A stretch of DNA of 64,000 nt, taken from contig NZ_CARBVX010000009.1 in assembly GCF_948948975.1 (NCBI RefSeq), positions 5,672-69,671 on the forward strand. Direction: 5' to 3'. Made by a program: the position numbers and the translations under genes. The notes beneath the pieces are model-generated. The model was not told the origin of the DNA. It saw only the letters and a program-made list of their open reading frames with translations, and did no database searches. Every line of letters starts with the position of its first letter. The stretch's first letter is position 1. Below, one piece after another: positions 28,215 to 37,216 of the stretch. The DNA comes from an uncultured Lactobacillus sp. (GTDB taxonomy: Bacteria; Bacillota; Bacilli; Lactobacillales; Lactobacillaceae).

Positions 28215-29165
28215 TTAGTAAGTAATAAGACTAGTTGAATTCATTGTTTTATCGTCTAGTTTATAAGTCTTTAATTCAAAATCATCTTCAAAATTACAGT
28301 AGTAAGTCTTGCTTCCAGAAGAGTAGCATGCAGTGTAAACAGTATATTCGTCACTACCTTGATCGTTGACCACGCTGCCTTTGATCATGGCAACAGACTT
28401 TAAGATATTAAAGAATTTAGCAACGTTTGCTTTTTCACCTTTGACAGTTGGATAATTTGGGTTTAAGTAAGCTGCTTTAACAAAACGGTCGGCTGGAATA
28501 CTGTCACCCGGCAGGCCTAAACTACCAGTTCCTACACCCCAAGGAGCAACTTTTTGACCGTTCCAGCTTTGGGCTGTAGCGTCATGTGGATTTAAGCCAG
28601 TGTAATTACCTAGATTAGTAAGATGCCAGTTAAAGTCTGGACTATTAGTCAAAACGCCTAGCTTGTCTTCAAAGACTTTCATTCCATATTGTTTTGAAAC
28701 TTCAACAATAATGGCTTCGTCACTATCACTAATGATCCAGTGAAGAGGGGCAACCGCAAATGATGAATTAATAGCTTCGTTTACTAAGTTAACATTCTTT
28801 AATGCTTCCTTTACTTCACTAACATGGGTAAAGTTTTGAGTAACCCAGAGCATAATTTCGTAAGAAGCTAAGTTAATTTTACCGTCAATAGGACCATCAC
28901 TAAATTTAGCAAAATGTGGGAAGTTTAAACCGGCAATACCTAAGCCATCTTCGTTATAGCAGTCAAAGTATGATGGATAGCCATCAACCACAATTCCCAT
29001 TCCGATAACAGCCTTTTTAGTAGTGGTGTTATCTAAAAACTTATATGGAAGAGGATAATGACGCGGCGTGATAATAACGCCTTCGCCATAATCTTGTCCA
29101 ACATCTAGATTACGACCAAAGTATAAATTTCCTTGATCATCTGTGAATCTTAAACCAGTACACAT
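28215..29165 (-). CDS. cbsH: Conjugated bile salt hydrolase (choloylglycine hydrolase)
   Basis: This 316-aa Ntn hydrolase cleaves the amide of glycine- or taurine-conjugated bile salts. Met removal exposes Cys2 (MCTGLRF) as nucleophile. Other family residues are seen in GRNLDVG, the Asn in EDGLGIAGLNFP, and the N-S-P/R region TNSPDFNWHL and SIPADRFVKAA. It is the third gene of an operon with two MFS transporters, the arrangement described as cbsT1-cbsT2-cbsH in L. johnsonii. AGGAGG lies just upstream. Confidence 0.92.
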   Translation of the reverse strand: MCTGLRFTDDQGNLYFGRNLDVGQDYGEGVIITPRHYPLPYKFLDNTTTKKAVIGMGIVVDGYPSYFDCYNEDGLGIAGLNFPHFAKFSDGPIDGKINLASYEIMLWVTQNFTHVSEVKEALKNVNLVNEAINSSFAVAPLHWIISDSDEAIIVEVSKQYGMKVFEDKLGVLTNSPDFNWHLTNLGNYTGLNPHDATAQSWNGQKVAPWGVGTGSLGLPGDSIPADRFVKAAYLNPNYPTVKGEKANVAKFFNILKSVAMIKGSVVNDQGSDEYTVYTACYSSGSKTYYCNFEDDFELKTYKLDDKTMNSTSLITY

Positions 29166-29179
29166 TTCTAAAATCCTCC

Positions 29180-30535
29180 TTATTTAGCATTAGCTTTTGC
29201 TGCTTGCTCTACAATATATTTCTTTTGATATCTCTTAATTTGGATAACAGCAAATACCAAAATAATAAAACCAATTGCAACAAAGGCAATCATAAAGTAC
29301 CAAGCAACTGTAAAGCTTGCAGCCCCTTTAATAATTCCAAAGAGTGGAGCGCCGATTGCATAGCCGATTGCATAAGCTAAACCAACGTATCCAAGCATGA
29401 CGCCTTGATCTCTTGAGCCAAAGAGGTCTTTTGCCATGAAGGCTGGGCCTGACATATAACTAAATACAGCTAAGCCGCAAAAGATAGCATAGCCAATACC
29501 GGCAGCCTTACTAATAGATGAACCATATGGCTGGAAGCTAATAAAGATCATCATTAAAATAGATAAAATATACATACAACCAGCATAGGCCATTGATTTT
29601 GCTGTACCAAATTTATCAAATAAGAAACCACCAGAAATATTTCCGATTAAACAACCAACACCGTACATTGATCCAACTAAACCAACATCGGTTAAAGAAA
29701 GCTTAGTATCAAGGAAGGCAGCATAGTCTTCATTTAAAGATGCTAAGCCTAACCCAATGATTAAGAAACCAACGCTGAAAACCCAGAACCATTTCATTTG
29801 TAACACTTGTTTACTAGTCCAGCCTTTGAACTCTTTGGCCTTGGCTTCAGCTTCAGCTTTCTTGCTTTCAGCTAGTTCTTCATCGGAAACGACAATTTCA
29901 TCTTTCTTAGGCGTTCTAATGAAGCAGGCGATAATTACACCGATTACTAATAAAGCAACGGCAAAGATAAAGAACGGTGCCATAGAAGTTAAATGACCGG
30001 TCTTAGTATTACCTGTCATATAGTGCTTTAAAATGGCTTGAGTGGTTGGTTGTAAAAAGATATTACCAATAGAACCACCACAGAAAGCAATTCCTAAAGC
30101 AGCACCACGTCCCTTTGCTGGGAACCAGTGATTAATAACCCATGGAACACCTTGGCCAGAGTAAAATGTTGAACCGACCATACAAATAATAGCAGCGATA
30201 TAGAATCCTGGTAGTTTTGTACTAATTCCAAAAATTACGTAGGCGATGGCAGAAAGGCCAATACCAATTAAATACATCAGTCGAAAATTAACTTTTTCGA
30301 GTGCTTTACCAATAAATGGAGAAGCCACTGAAGCAAAAATTGCACCAAACGTAAAAATTAATGTATACGATGCTAAGGTAAAGTGGAAAGTATTAACTAA
30401 AGGGTGGATAAACAAAGGCTGAATGTTTTGAGCAATTCCATAAGGAATAGCTTGGGTTAACATACACAGGAAAACCATGAAGTACTTATAGCCCTTGCTT
30501 ACTACTTTATCTTTAGTAGCGGCATCAGGAGACAT
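29180..30535 (-). CDS. cbsT2: MFS transporter, conjugated bile salt uptake (CbsT2-like)
   Basis: This 451-aa protein has 12 helices and a charged central loop (EELAESKKAEAEAKAKEFKGW). It belongs to the oxalate/formate antiporter-like branch of MFS. It is highly similar to the next gene upstream, indicating tandem duplication. In L. johnsonii the CbsT proteins were reported to take up conjugated bile salts, possibly by exchange with the hydrolysis product. It lies 14 bp before cbsH. Confidence 0.85.
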   Translation of the reverse strand: MSPDAATKDKVVSKGYKYFMVFLCMLTQAIPYGIAQNIQPLFIHPLVNTFHFTLASYTLIFTFGAIFASVASPFIGKALEKVNFRLMYLIGIGLSAIAYVIFGISTKLPGFYIAAIICMVGSTFYSGQGVPWVINHWFPAKGRGAALGIAFCGGSIGNIFLQPTTQAILKHYMTGNTKTGHLTSMAPFFIFAVALLVIGVIIACFIRTPKKDEIVVSDEELAESKKAEAEAKAKEFKGWTSKQVLQMKWFWVFSVGFLIIGLGLASLNEDYAAFLDTKLSLTDVGLVGSMYGVGCLIGNISGGFLFDKFGTAKSMAYAGCMYILSILMMIFISFQPYGSSISKAAGIGYAIFCGLAVFSYMSGPAFMAKDLFGSRDQGVMLGYVGLAYAIGYAIGAPLFGIIKGAASFTVAWYFMIAFVAIGFIILVFAVIQIKRYQKKYIVEQAAKANAK

Positions 30536-30558
30536 GTAATTACCTTCTTTCTAACTAA

Positions 30559-31917
30559 TTACTTATCTAAAATAATATTTGGCTTGTTCACGCCAATATT
30601 TTTTTGAATTTGTTTAATTTTAATAGCTGCAAAAATTAATAATATAAAACCAATTGCAACAAAGAAAATGGTACACCACCAAGCAGTTGTAAAGCTGGTA
30701 ACACCTTTGATGACGCCAAAGAGTGGGGCACCAATAGCAAAACCAATTGCATAGGCTAAACTAATGTAACCTAAGTTAACCCCTTGTGCTTTGGCACCAA
30801 ATAGACTCTTGGCCATGAAAGCAGGTCCAGACATGTAACTAAAGACCGATAGCCCGCTAGTAAAGGCCCAGCCCATGCCAGCGTATAAGTTAATACGATC
30901 TCCATAGGGATGTGTACTGATTAGGATCATCATCAAAATAGCGATAATCAACATGATTCCTGCATAAGCCATGGATTTAGCGGTGCCAAATTTATCAAAT
31001 AAGTAACCGCCGGAAATATTGCCGATAATACCAGCAATCCCGAACACTGAACCAATCATGCCGACTTCCGTTAAGGATAATTTGGTATCTAAAAAGGCTG
31101 CATAGTCTTCATTTAAAGAAGCCAGTCCTAAGCCAATAATTAAAAAACCAATACTAAAGATCCAGAACCACTTCATATGAAGAACTTCTTTACCACTCCA
31201 ACCTTGAAATTCATGTGCTTTTTTTTGAGCAGCTTCATGCCGATTCTTTTTAACTTCTTCGGCTGAGGCGAGAACCTCATCTTTCTTAGGAACTCTAATA
31301 AAAGCGGCAATAATTAGACCAACAACTAAAAGAGCAACGGCAAAAATGAAGAATGGAGCCATGGAAGTTAAATGACCAGTCTTGGTATTACCAGTCATAA
31401 AGTGCTTCAAAATTGCTTGGGTAATAGGTTGTAAGAAAATATCACCAATTGATCCCCCACAAAAGGCTAATCCAAGAGCAACACCGCGGCCCTTAAATGG
31501 AAACCAGTGATTGATAATCCAAGGAACACCTTGACCAGAATAAAAGGTTGAACCAACCATACAAATAATTCCGGCTAAATAGAAACCAGGTAATTTTGTA
31601 CTAATTCCAAAAATTACATATGCTCCGGCTGAAAGGCAAATACCAATCAAATACAAAATTTTAAAATTAACTTTTTGTAAAGCTTTACCAACCATTGGTG
31701 AAACTAGAGACCCTACGACAGCCCCAAAAGTAAAAATTAATGTATAAGAAGCTAATGTAAAGTGAAAAGTATTAACCAGAGGGTGAACAAATAAAGGTTG
31801 AATTAATTGAGCAATTCCGTAAGGAATAGCTTGAGTTAACATACAGAGAAATACCATAAAGTATTTGTAGCCTTTACTGACCACCTTGTGCCTATCGCTT
31901 GGTAGATCGTTTGACAT
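30559..31917 (-). CDS. cbsT1: MFS transporter, conjugated bile salt uptake (CbsT1-like)
   Basis: This 452-aa, 12-helix protein is nearly collinear with the downstream paralogue (shared SKGYKYFMVFLCMLTQAIPYGI, GQGVPW-INHWFP, YMSGPAFMAK). It is the first gene of the bile salt operon, 23 bp ahead of cbsT2. The 5' region (31918-32080) is AT-rich, and I see no confident promoter or operator there. Confidence 0.85.
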   Translation of the reverse strand: MSNDLPSDRHKVVSKGYKYFMVFLCMLTQAIPYGIAQLIQPLFVHPLVNTFHFTLASYTLIFTFGAVVGSLVSPMVGKALQKVNFKILYLIGICLSAGAYVIFGISTKLPGFYLAGIICMVGSTFYSGQGVPWIINHWFPFKGRGVALGLAFCGGSIGDIFLQPITQAILKHFMTGNTKTGHLTSMAPFFIFAVALLVVGLIIAAFIRVPKKDEVLASAEEVKKNRHEAAQKKAHEFQGWSGKEVLHMKWFWIFSIGFLIIGLGLASLNEDYAAFLDTKLSLTEVGMIGSVFGIAGIIGNISGGYLFDKFGTAKSMAYAGIMLIIAILMMILISTHPYGDRINLYAGMGWAFTSGLSVFSYMSGPAFMAKSLFGAKAQGVNLGYISLAYAIGFAIGAPLFGVIKGVTSFTTAWWCTIFFVAIGFILLIFAAIKIKQIQKNIGVNKPNIILDK

Positions 31918-32103
31918 CGTATCTCTCTTCTTTCTGATAAAATACTATTAACTTTATAACTTAAATATTATTAAACACGTGAGCTTTGACTATAGCCACT
32001 TATATTGTGGTCTACTTAATTGAGTAAATCAAAAATAACGACTTATTATGTTATTTAATAAATATGATACAATACTTCGGCAAATGATCATGATAAAAAC
32101 ATT

Positions 32104-32154
32104 AAAAAAGATTGATGTTCTTAGCTTTGTATAGCATTAGTACATCAATCTTTT
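32104..32154 (-). terminator. Terminator of the acyltransferase/glycosyltransferase unit
   Basis: AAAAGATTGATGT and ACATCAATCTTTT form a 13-bp stem with a 23-nt loop that can itself pair further. It lies downstream of the minus-strand gene ending at 32195. The 32155-32194 stretch holds nothing else. Confidence 0.7.
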
Positions 32155-32194
32155 GTTTAAATATTTATTTTTTTACATAACCTGCAATGTCGTC

Positions 32195-33025
32195 TTAGTC
32201 GAAATCATAGTTTAATTTCTTACCATAGGCTTTTTCATAAGCCTTTTTCTTTTGCATGTAATCAATGTCCCGCATTCTTTTTGCGTTTTGATCAACTGTC
32301 AGACGATCCACTGGGTAGATTGTTGGTAAGACATGAAGAATATAGCGAGTCTTATGAAATTCCCTACTATTTTTTTCCATTTCTGGAAGATCTTGAATTT
32401 CCACAAAGCAGGAGATAATCGGCACTTTAGCCTTAGCCGCATAGTAATAAGCACCTTTTTGAAGGGGACGAGGCTTGCGGTAGTTATACCACATTTCTTG
32501 TTCAGGGTAGATTAAGACCCATCCCTTTTTATCAAAGACTTTCTGCAAGTGCTTTGGAAATTCCCGTCCTAAATATTGGTAGCTCTGAACAATAGGAATA
32601 GCATTGATGTTATTCATTAAAAAGCCAAAGAAACCAGGTAACTTTAGGTTAGAGTCTTCAATTACAACATAGAGCTTTTTATGGCAACGATTGGCTAATT
32701 TCTTAATTGGCAGGCTATCAGTCTGCTTAAAGTGATTAGTTGTTACAATTGCGCCATATTTAGGTCCTTGAGCTCTTTGCTTGTTTTTGATTTGTGTATG
32801 AGCCATTAAAACTAAAGTATCAATATTGATAATAGTTTGGGCGATAATGTTTTTAAATTTATGGCTCAGCTTTTTTTGTTGTTCCCAATAATCGTTGACT
32901 AACTTAATTCTTTCACTTTTAGTGAGAATTGGATCTCCTAATTCAACTTTAGCGTGCATTTTGCCTTTTTTAACGGCTGCTTTGATGTTTTCAATAACTT
33001 GTGCACGATTTTCGCCAATAATCAT
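32195..33025 (-). CDS. PlsC-like acyltransferase
   Basis: This 276-aa protein has the acyltransferase block NHFKQTDSLP (H-x4-D) near residue 98, the GFFGFLMNNINAIPIVQ pocket and YPEQEMW in place of the usual EGTR. These fit the 1-acylglycerol-phosphate acyltransferase superfamily. There is no membrane helix longer than a short patch, so membrane association is peripheral. It sits with glycosyltransferase genes and overlaps the GT8 pseudogene by 4 bp. It may acylate a glycolipid or cell-wall sugar; the substrate is inference. Confidence 0.72.
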   Translation of the reverse strand: MIIGENRAQVIENIKAAVKKGKMHAKVELGDPILTKSERIKLVNDYWEQQKKLSHKFKNIIAQTIINIDTLVLMAHTQIKNKQRAQGPKYGAIVTTNHFKQTDSLPIKKLANRCHKKLYVVIEDSNLKLPGFFGFLMNNINAIPIVQSYQYLGREFPKHLQKVFDKKGWVLIYPEQEMWYNYRKPRPLQKGAYYYAAKAKVPIISCFVEIQDLPEMEKNSREFHKTRYILHVLPTIYPVDRLTVDQNAKRMRDIDYMQKKKAYEKAYGKKLNYDFD

Positions 33026-33398
33026 AGTTTAATCCTTTCGCCTTTAGCTTTTACATGAGCCCAATTATTGGGCTCAACGACTGTGCTATCTTCTTTTTCA
33101 AGCATGTGACCTAACTTAGCTCGCTCTTCTCTACTCTCTTCATCGGTATAATTATCTAATTCAGCATGTAAGTCTTCATAGAAGGGCGTCTCTTTAGCGT
33201 ACTTCCAGAAATAATCTGGGTATTGAACATTATTAAAGTGCCATGGCTTAAAGAATAAGTTATAGTGAATCAAGCCTGGTTTAGAAAGGTAACTGTATAG
33301 TCATTTTCTGGATTAGAATTCTTAACTAATGAATTTAAAGATACTGCAGCATATTTGGTAAAACCATCACTAATACTATAAAAAACTGGAATAGTCAT
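33022..33398 (-). pseudogene. GT8 glycosyltransferase pseudogene with internal deletion
   Basis: An ATG at 33398 starts MTIPVFYSISDGFTKYAAVSLNSL, nearly identical in pattern to the N-terminus of the next gene upstream (MTIPVFYTISDNYTPYAAVSIQSL). After about 42 codons the frame ends. A different frame then resumes with LIHYNLFFKPWHF, matching the C-terminal quarter of the same neighbour. About 190 residues, including the D-x-D catalytic motif, are missing. An ATG at 33273 could start an 83-aa remnant. This is a decayed tandem copy. Confidence 0.8.
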
Positions 33399-33410
33399 TT
33401 TGATGCCTCT

Positions 33411-34367
33411 TTATATTTTTACGGACGTAGTCTTTTTAACTTTTGCCCAAGTTACATCTTCATTTTTAATTTCATCGACTTTTTTAATCATCCAATCGAG
33501 ATCAGCGCGGGCTTTTTTGCGATCTTCATCAGTAAAACTGTCCAATTGTTCTTTTAGTTCATCATAGTATGGTGATTTTTTAGCAATATCCCAGAAATAT
33601 TGACCATATTGAACATCTGCAAAGTGCCATGGCTTAAAGAAAAGGTTATAGTGAACAATTTTTGGATCTTTGATTTCATCCATATGTTCATTAGGCATTG
33701 CATCCCACTCAAGCGGTAAGTGGTAGATTTTATCTTCACAGATTTCATTCATATAAGCTTGGTCAGGATCAATATTGTCAAAATGATATTTTTCAATTAA
33801 GGAATAAAATTTATCAACAAATTTTTTATCTCTAAATTCTTTCATATTGAATAAAATGACACCATTGTTGATGTATTTTTCTGGAGGGAAGATTCCTTGG
33901 CATTCTTTAATATAGACTTGGAGCGGCTTAATAAATCTGATTGACATATCTGGGACACTCGCAAACATGTTATCGCCAATTTCAGTATTATAAAGTTCAG
34001 CAATATCAGTACAGATAATTGTGTCGGCATCTAAGTAAACAGCCTTATCATATTGGGGGAAAAGATTAGGGATAAAGAGCCGGTAAAAAATAGACATGGT
34101 AAAGAATTGTGCTCGTAAATAATTTTCTTCACTATTGTGAATTGGAGCTACCATTTCGTCATCAATATGGAAAATATTAACGTGAACATTTTCAGTTGAA
34201 AGGTCTTCTAGACTCTTTTTATGTTCATCACTAATACTTTGGACTAAAAGGGTAATTGTGTAGTCCTTCTTTGGATCAACATGATCAATTAAAGACTGAA
34301 TAGAAACAGCTGCATAGGGTGTGTAATTATCACTGATTGTATAAAAAACTGGAATAGTCATTTTCAA
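33411..34367 (-). CDS. GT8-family glycosyltransferase
   Basis: This 318-aa protein starts MKMTIPVFYTISDNYTPYAAVSIQSL and has the D-x-D metal site in YLDADTIICTDI near residue 115, NNGVILFNM, DQAYMNEIC, and HYNLFFKPWHF with the conserved His. These are GT8 features (retaining alpha-glycosyltransferases using UDP-sugars). It is probably cytoplasmic. With the neighbouring GT8 and PlsC-like genes it looks like a glycolipid or wall-polymer modification locus. Confidence 0.82.
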   Translation of the reverse strand: MKMTIPVFYTISDNYTPYAAVSIQSLIDHVDPKKDYTITLLVQSISDEHKKSLEDLSTENVHVNIFHIDDEMVAPIHNSEENYLRAQFFTMSIFYRLFIPNLFPQYDKAVYLDADTIICTDIAELYNTEIGDNMFASVPDMSIRFIKPLQVYIKECQGIFPPEKYINNGVILFNMKEFRDKKFVDKFYSLIEKYHFDNIDPDQAYMNEICEDKIYHLPLEWDAMPNEHMDEIKDPKIVHYNLFFKPWHFADVQYGQYFWDIAKKSPYYDELKEQLDSFTDEDRKKARADLDWMIKKVDEIKNEDVTWAKVKKTTSVKI

Positions 34368-34387
34368 ACTCCATCTATATATAATAT

Positions 34388-35212
34388 TTAGTGCTGCTTT
34401 AAAAGCGGCTTAAGTTCTGTGTACTGCTTAAGTAAATCATCATATTCATGTAATTTCAAGACGCTATGAACACGTTCTACATCCCAGGGTTTAACTGTTA
34501 AAGTGTGGAAGTAGGGTTTAAAGCGAAAGCTAGTTGTAAAATGTTGGATTTTTGTATCAGGATGGAGCCGGTATTGCTCATTGTAGCAGCGAGGAGCAAT
34601 TCTTTTTTCAGTCGCAAGTTTATTTAAGGCAGATTGATCGGGAAGTAGCATTTTTTTATCACTCATTTTCTCCCGAACTTTTGCAAATAATCTTGTCTTT
34701 TTAATCTCAGCCATATTTAAAAGCAATACTCCTGAGTTAAGGTAATCAAAAGTTTTATGACTGTGAAGATTGTGGAAGAAAAAGCGTCCCCAGAAATCTA
34801 AAACGCCAACTAATTCCACGTTAGTTAAGTCTTGATTGTAGAAGTCACTAATATCATCGCGCACAATAATATCGTCATCTAAGTACAAGATGCGGTCAGG
34901 AATTTGCAAAATTTGATCCGCAAATAACCTAAGCATGGCGTAAGGAGTGAAACGAGTCTCCATGTTAGCACGAGGGGGCTCTTTTTTGAATAATTCAGTA
35001 CAGTCGATTAATTCAGCGGTATTATTTGGGGCTTTTTCTTTAATAATTTTTTTGATTAAGTTAAAAGCTTGGTCACTAAAAGCTTCGTATCCTTCTGCCT
35101 GCATGGTTAAGATATAAAGGTGCAGAGGAGCAGAAGTATTTTTTAATAAAGATAGAGTTGCAATTAAAATACCATCTTCGGCGTGAGAATCGCCACAAAA
35201 CATAATATTCAT
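34388..35212 (-). CDS. GT8-family glycosyltransferase (second type)
   Basis: This 274-aa protein starts MNIMFCGDSHAEDGILIATLSLLKNT. The metal site is YLDDDIIVRDDI, and LNSGVLLLNM, DQSALN and HFTTSFRFKP follow, as in GT8 enzymes. I chose the ATG at 35212 because GGAGATTAAA just before it serves as ribosome binding site; the TTG start four codons earlier is part of that site. It lies 20 bp before the other GT8 gene and overlaps nothing else. Confidence 0.8.
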   Translation of the reverse strand: MNIMFCGDSHAEDGILIATLSLLKNTSAPLHLYILTMQAEGYEAFSDQAFNLIKKIIKEKAPNNTAELIDCTELFKKEPPRANMETRFTPYAMLRLFADQILQIPDRILYLDDDIIVRDDISDFYNQDLTNVELVGVLDFWGRFFFHNLHSHKTFDYLNSGVLLLNMAEIKKTRLFAKVREKMSDKKMLLPDQSALNKLATEKRIAPRCYNEQYRLHPDTKIQHFTTSFRFKPYFHTLTVKPWDVERVHSVLKLHEYDDLLKQYTELKPLLKQH

Positions 35213-35213
35213 T

Positions 35214-35990
35214 TTAATCTCCAATTTCTTGTTTTTGATAGTGATAATATTGATAGCTGCTATTCTTAGATCGCTTTTTTAGTTGCTCGAAGACTTGATC
35301 ATGGAGCTTTTTTTGTTGCTCTTTTTTGGTCAAGGTAGAGTCTGGGAAGAAAGGCCCATCAATATAAACAGTGATTTTGGGATGCTTGCCAAATTTGCGT
35401 TTTTGATAAGTTGTCGTCATTACAAAACTTGCTTTATTTGCCTGAACTGGAAAATTAAAGCTGGTTTCTGGAAATGGTCGAATGTCGGTATAGTAAGGCC
35501 AGACATGAGCTTCTGGATAGATTACAATGTGGGCATTTTCTTTAGTTAAGGTTTTAACAGCTTTAAGTAATTTAATAGCTTGCTTAATATTTTTGCCGAC
35601 TGGTAGACCTCCATAGGGCAGGAGCACTTTCCCAATAACTGGAATGCCCCAATTTGCTTGATTAGCAATGGCATAGTAATTTTTCCACCCAAATAAGGTT
35701 AGGGGCATGAAGACATCATTAATCATTTGAGTATGGTTTCCGTAAACAAAATATCCTTCATCTTTATATTTAGATAACTTATCCCTACCTATTACTTTGA
35801 CATGCATTACTCCATAAGTAAAAAGATAATCAAATCCGCTAGCTAAAAAACGCATTAGATAATTAAGGGGTGTATGTTTAATGATTTGGTAATTATCGGG
35901 CAAGGTAAAGTCTTGCTTTTTACTTTCAACAACGTCATCGGTTGTGGAAGTATAGTAGATAGTATGGTGTTTAGATGGCTTAGTATTCAT
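35214..35990 (-). CDS. PlsC-like acyltransferase
   Basis: This 258-aa protein has the first acyltransferase block as NHTQMINDVF (His and Asp separated by five rather than four residues), GIPVIGKVLLPYGGLPVGK, and VIYPEAHVWPY in place of EGTR. It is distantly related to the acyltransferase at 32195 and heads the four-gene minus-strand unit. It may be a peripheral membrane enzyme; substrate unknown. Confidence 0.7.
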   Translation of the reverse strand: MNTKPSKHHTIYYTSTTDDVVESKKQDFTLPDNYQIIKHTPLNYLMRFLASGFDYLFTYGVMHVKVIGRDKLSKYKDEGYFVYGNHTQMINDVFMPLTLFGWKNYYAIANQANWGIPVIGKVLLPYGGLPVGKNIKQAIKLLKAVKTLTKENAHIVIYPEAHVWPYYTDIRPFPETSFNFPVQANKASFVMTTTYQKRKFGKHPKITVYIDGPFFPDSTLTKKEQQKKLHDQVFEQLKKRSKNSSYQYYHYQKQEIGD

Positions 35991-36022
35991 GATATTAATT
36001 ATAGAAAAAATTTAGAAACAAA

Positions 36023-36050
36023 AAAAGACATCGCAATTACGATGTCTTTT
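36023..36050 (-). terminator. Terminator of downstream tRNA-Lys gene
   Basis: AAAAGACATCG and CGATGTCTTTT form an 11-bp stem just 3' of the tRNA on the minus strand. Confidence 0.8.
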
Positions 36051-36057
36051 AAAAATA

Positions 36058-36130
36058 TGGGTGGTCAGGGGATCGAACCCTGGACCCACGGATTAAGAGT
36101 CCGTTGCTCTGCCAGCTGAGCTAACCACCC
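36058..36130 (-). tRNA. tRNA-Lys (CTT)
   Basis: This 73-nt cloverleaf on the minus strand has acceptor stem GGGTGGT/ACCACCC, D-arm TTAGCTCAGCTGG, anticodon loop with CTT and the T-arm GGGTTCGATCCCC. The CCA end is not encoded. It is the second of two near-identical tandem units. Confidence 0.95.
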
Positions 36131-36230
36131 ATTGGATAACCAACAGATACTATTATGCCAAAAAAAAATAAAAATGCAAGAACTTTTTTAGAAAATTGAT
36201 ATAAATTAAAGTGAGGAAAATTAGAAACAA

Positions 36231-36256
36231 AAAAGCATCGCAAATGCGATGCCTTT
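36231..36256 (-). terminator. Terminator of upstream tRNA-Lys gene
   Basis: AAAAGCATCGCA and TGCGATGCCTTT form a compact hairpin directly 3' of the tRNA at 36265-36337 on the minus strand. Confidence 0.75.
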
Positions 36257-36264
36257 CAAAAATA

Positions 36265-36337
36265 TGGGTGGTCAGGGGATCGAACCCTGGACCCACGGAT
36301 TAAGAGTCCGTTGCTCTGCCAGCTGAGCTAACCACCC
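36265..36337 (-). tRNA. tRNA-Lys (CTT), tandem copy
   Basis: This has the same 73-nt sequence as the copy at 36058-36130. The about 28 bp on its 5' side are also nearly identical in the two copies. On the minus strand each copy has a promoter-like pair; for this one TTGCAC, 17 nt, CATAAT (about 36360-36388). Together with its own terminator, each tRNA looks like a complete unit duplicated in tandem. Confidence 0.95.
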
Positions 36338-36427
36338 ATTGGATAACCAACAAATAGTATTATGCCAGTAAAGTAAATAAAGTGCAAGCTTTTTTTTGCA
36401 TAAGTTTAAAAAAAGTGGGGAAAACAG

Positions 36428-36433
36428 TATAAT
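36428..36433 (+). promoter_or_regulatory. -10 box of the wal operon
   Basis: TATAAT lies 35 bp before the walR ATG; the -35 region (about 36405-36410, TTTAAA) is weak. GAGGAGG follows at a proper distance from the start codon. Confidence 0.45.
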
Positions 36434-36462
36434 AGAGTTATTAATATTGAGGAGGCATCAGT

Positions 36463-37170
36463 ATGCCAAAGAAGATTTTAGTCGTTGACGATGAAAAACC
36501 AATTTCTGACATTATTAAATTTAATCTGACTAAGGAAGGCTTTGATGTCGACACTGCATACGACGGCGAAGAAGCTGTTAAAAAAGTTGAGGAATATGAT
36601 CCCGATTTAATGATTCTTGACTTGATGTTACCAAAAAAAGACGGCTTAGAGGTTGCGCGTGAAGTGCGCCAAACTCATGATATGCCAATTATTATGGTAA
36701 CGGCTAAAGACACTGAAATTGACAAGGTGTTAGGTCTTGAAATGGGAGCAGATGATTATGTTACTAAGCCTTTTTCTAACCGTGAATTAGTTGCTAGAGT
36801 AAAGGCAAACTTGCGTAGACGTGACTTGACCCAAAAAGCTACTGAAGATGATGAAGATAAGAATATTACCATTGGCAATCTTGTGATTATGCCTGAAGCT
36901 TATATGGTTGAAAAAAATGGTGAAAAAATTGAATTAACGCATCGTGAATTTGAATTACTTCATTATTTAGCACAGCACATGGGACAAGTAATGACTAGAG
37001 AGCATTTACTACAAACTGTTTGGGGCTATGACTATTTTGGGGATGTTAGAACTGTAGATGTAACTGTTCGACGCTTACGGGAAAAGGTCGAAGACAATCC
37101 AAGTTCACCAACAATTTTAGTTACCAGACGTGGAGTAGGATATTACGTTAAAAACCCATCAGATGAATAA
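36463..37170 (+). CDS. walR: Essential response regulator WalR (YycF)
   Basis: This 235-aa OmpR-family regulator has a receiver domain with VVDDEKP, phospho-Asp in [13 protein letters not shown] near residue 53, and KPFSNREL. The C-terminal winged helix ([17 protein letters not shown] to [15 protein letters not shown]) fits too. WalR controls cell-wall hydrolase genes in Firmicutes. It heads the walR-walK-yycH-yycI-yycJ-htrA order typical of lactobacilli. A hairpin with a T tract lies between it and walK. Confidence 0.95.
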   Translation: MPKKILVVDDEKPISDIIKFNLTKEGFDVDTAYDGEEAVKKVEEYDPDLMILDLMLPKKDGLEVAREVRQTHDMPIIMVTAKDTEIDKVLGLEMGADDYVTKPFSNRELVARVKANLRRRDLTQKATEDDEDKNITIGNLVIMPEAYMVEKNGEKIELTHREFELLHYLAQHMGQVMTREHLLQTVWGYDYFGDVRTVDVTVRRLREKVEDNPSSPTILVTRRGVGYYVKNPSDE

Positions 37171-37175
37171 GGATC

Positions 37176-37203
37176 AAAGTCACTAGTGATAGTGGCTTTT
37201 TTT
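37176..37203 (+). terminator. Terminator-like hairpin between walR and walK
   Basis: AAAGTCACTA and TAGTGGCTTT form a stem with a GTGA loop followed by seven T. It ends 13 bp before the walK ATG. Since walK depends on readthrough, it may set the ratio of regulator to kinase. Confidence 0.65.
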
Positions 37204-37216
37204 GCAATTAGGACCA

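Noticed and set aside
35874-36119. Plus-strand frame across the acyltransferase start and a tRNA
   Set aside because: It runs through a tRNA gene and ends in translated tRNA sequence (GIEPWTHGLRVRCS), a known artefact.
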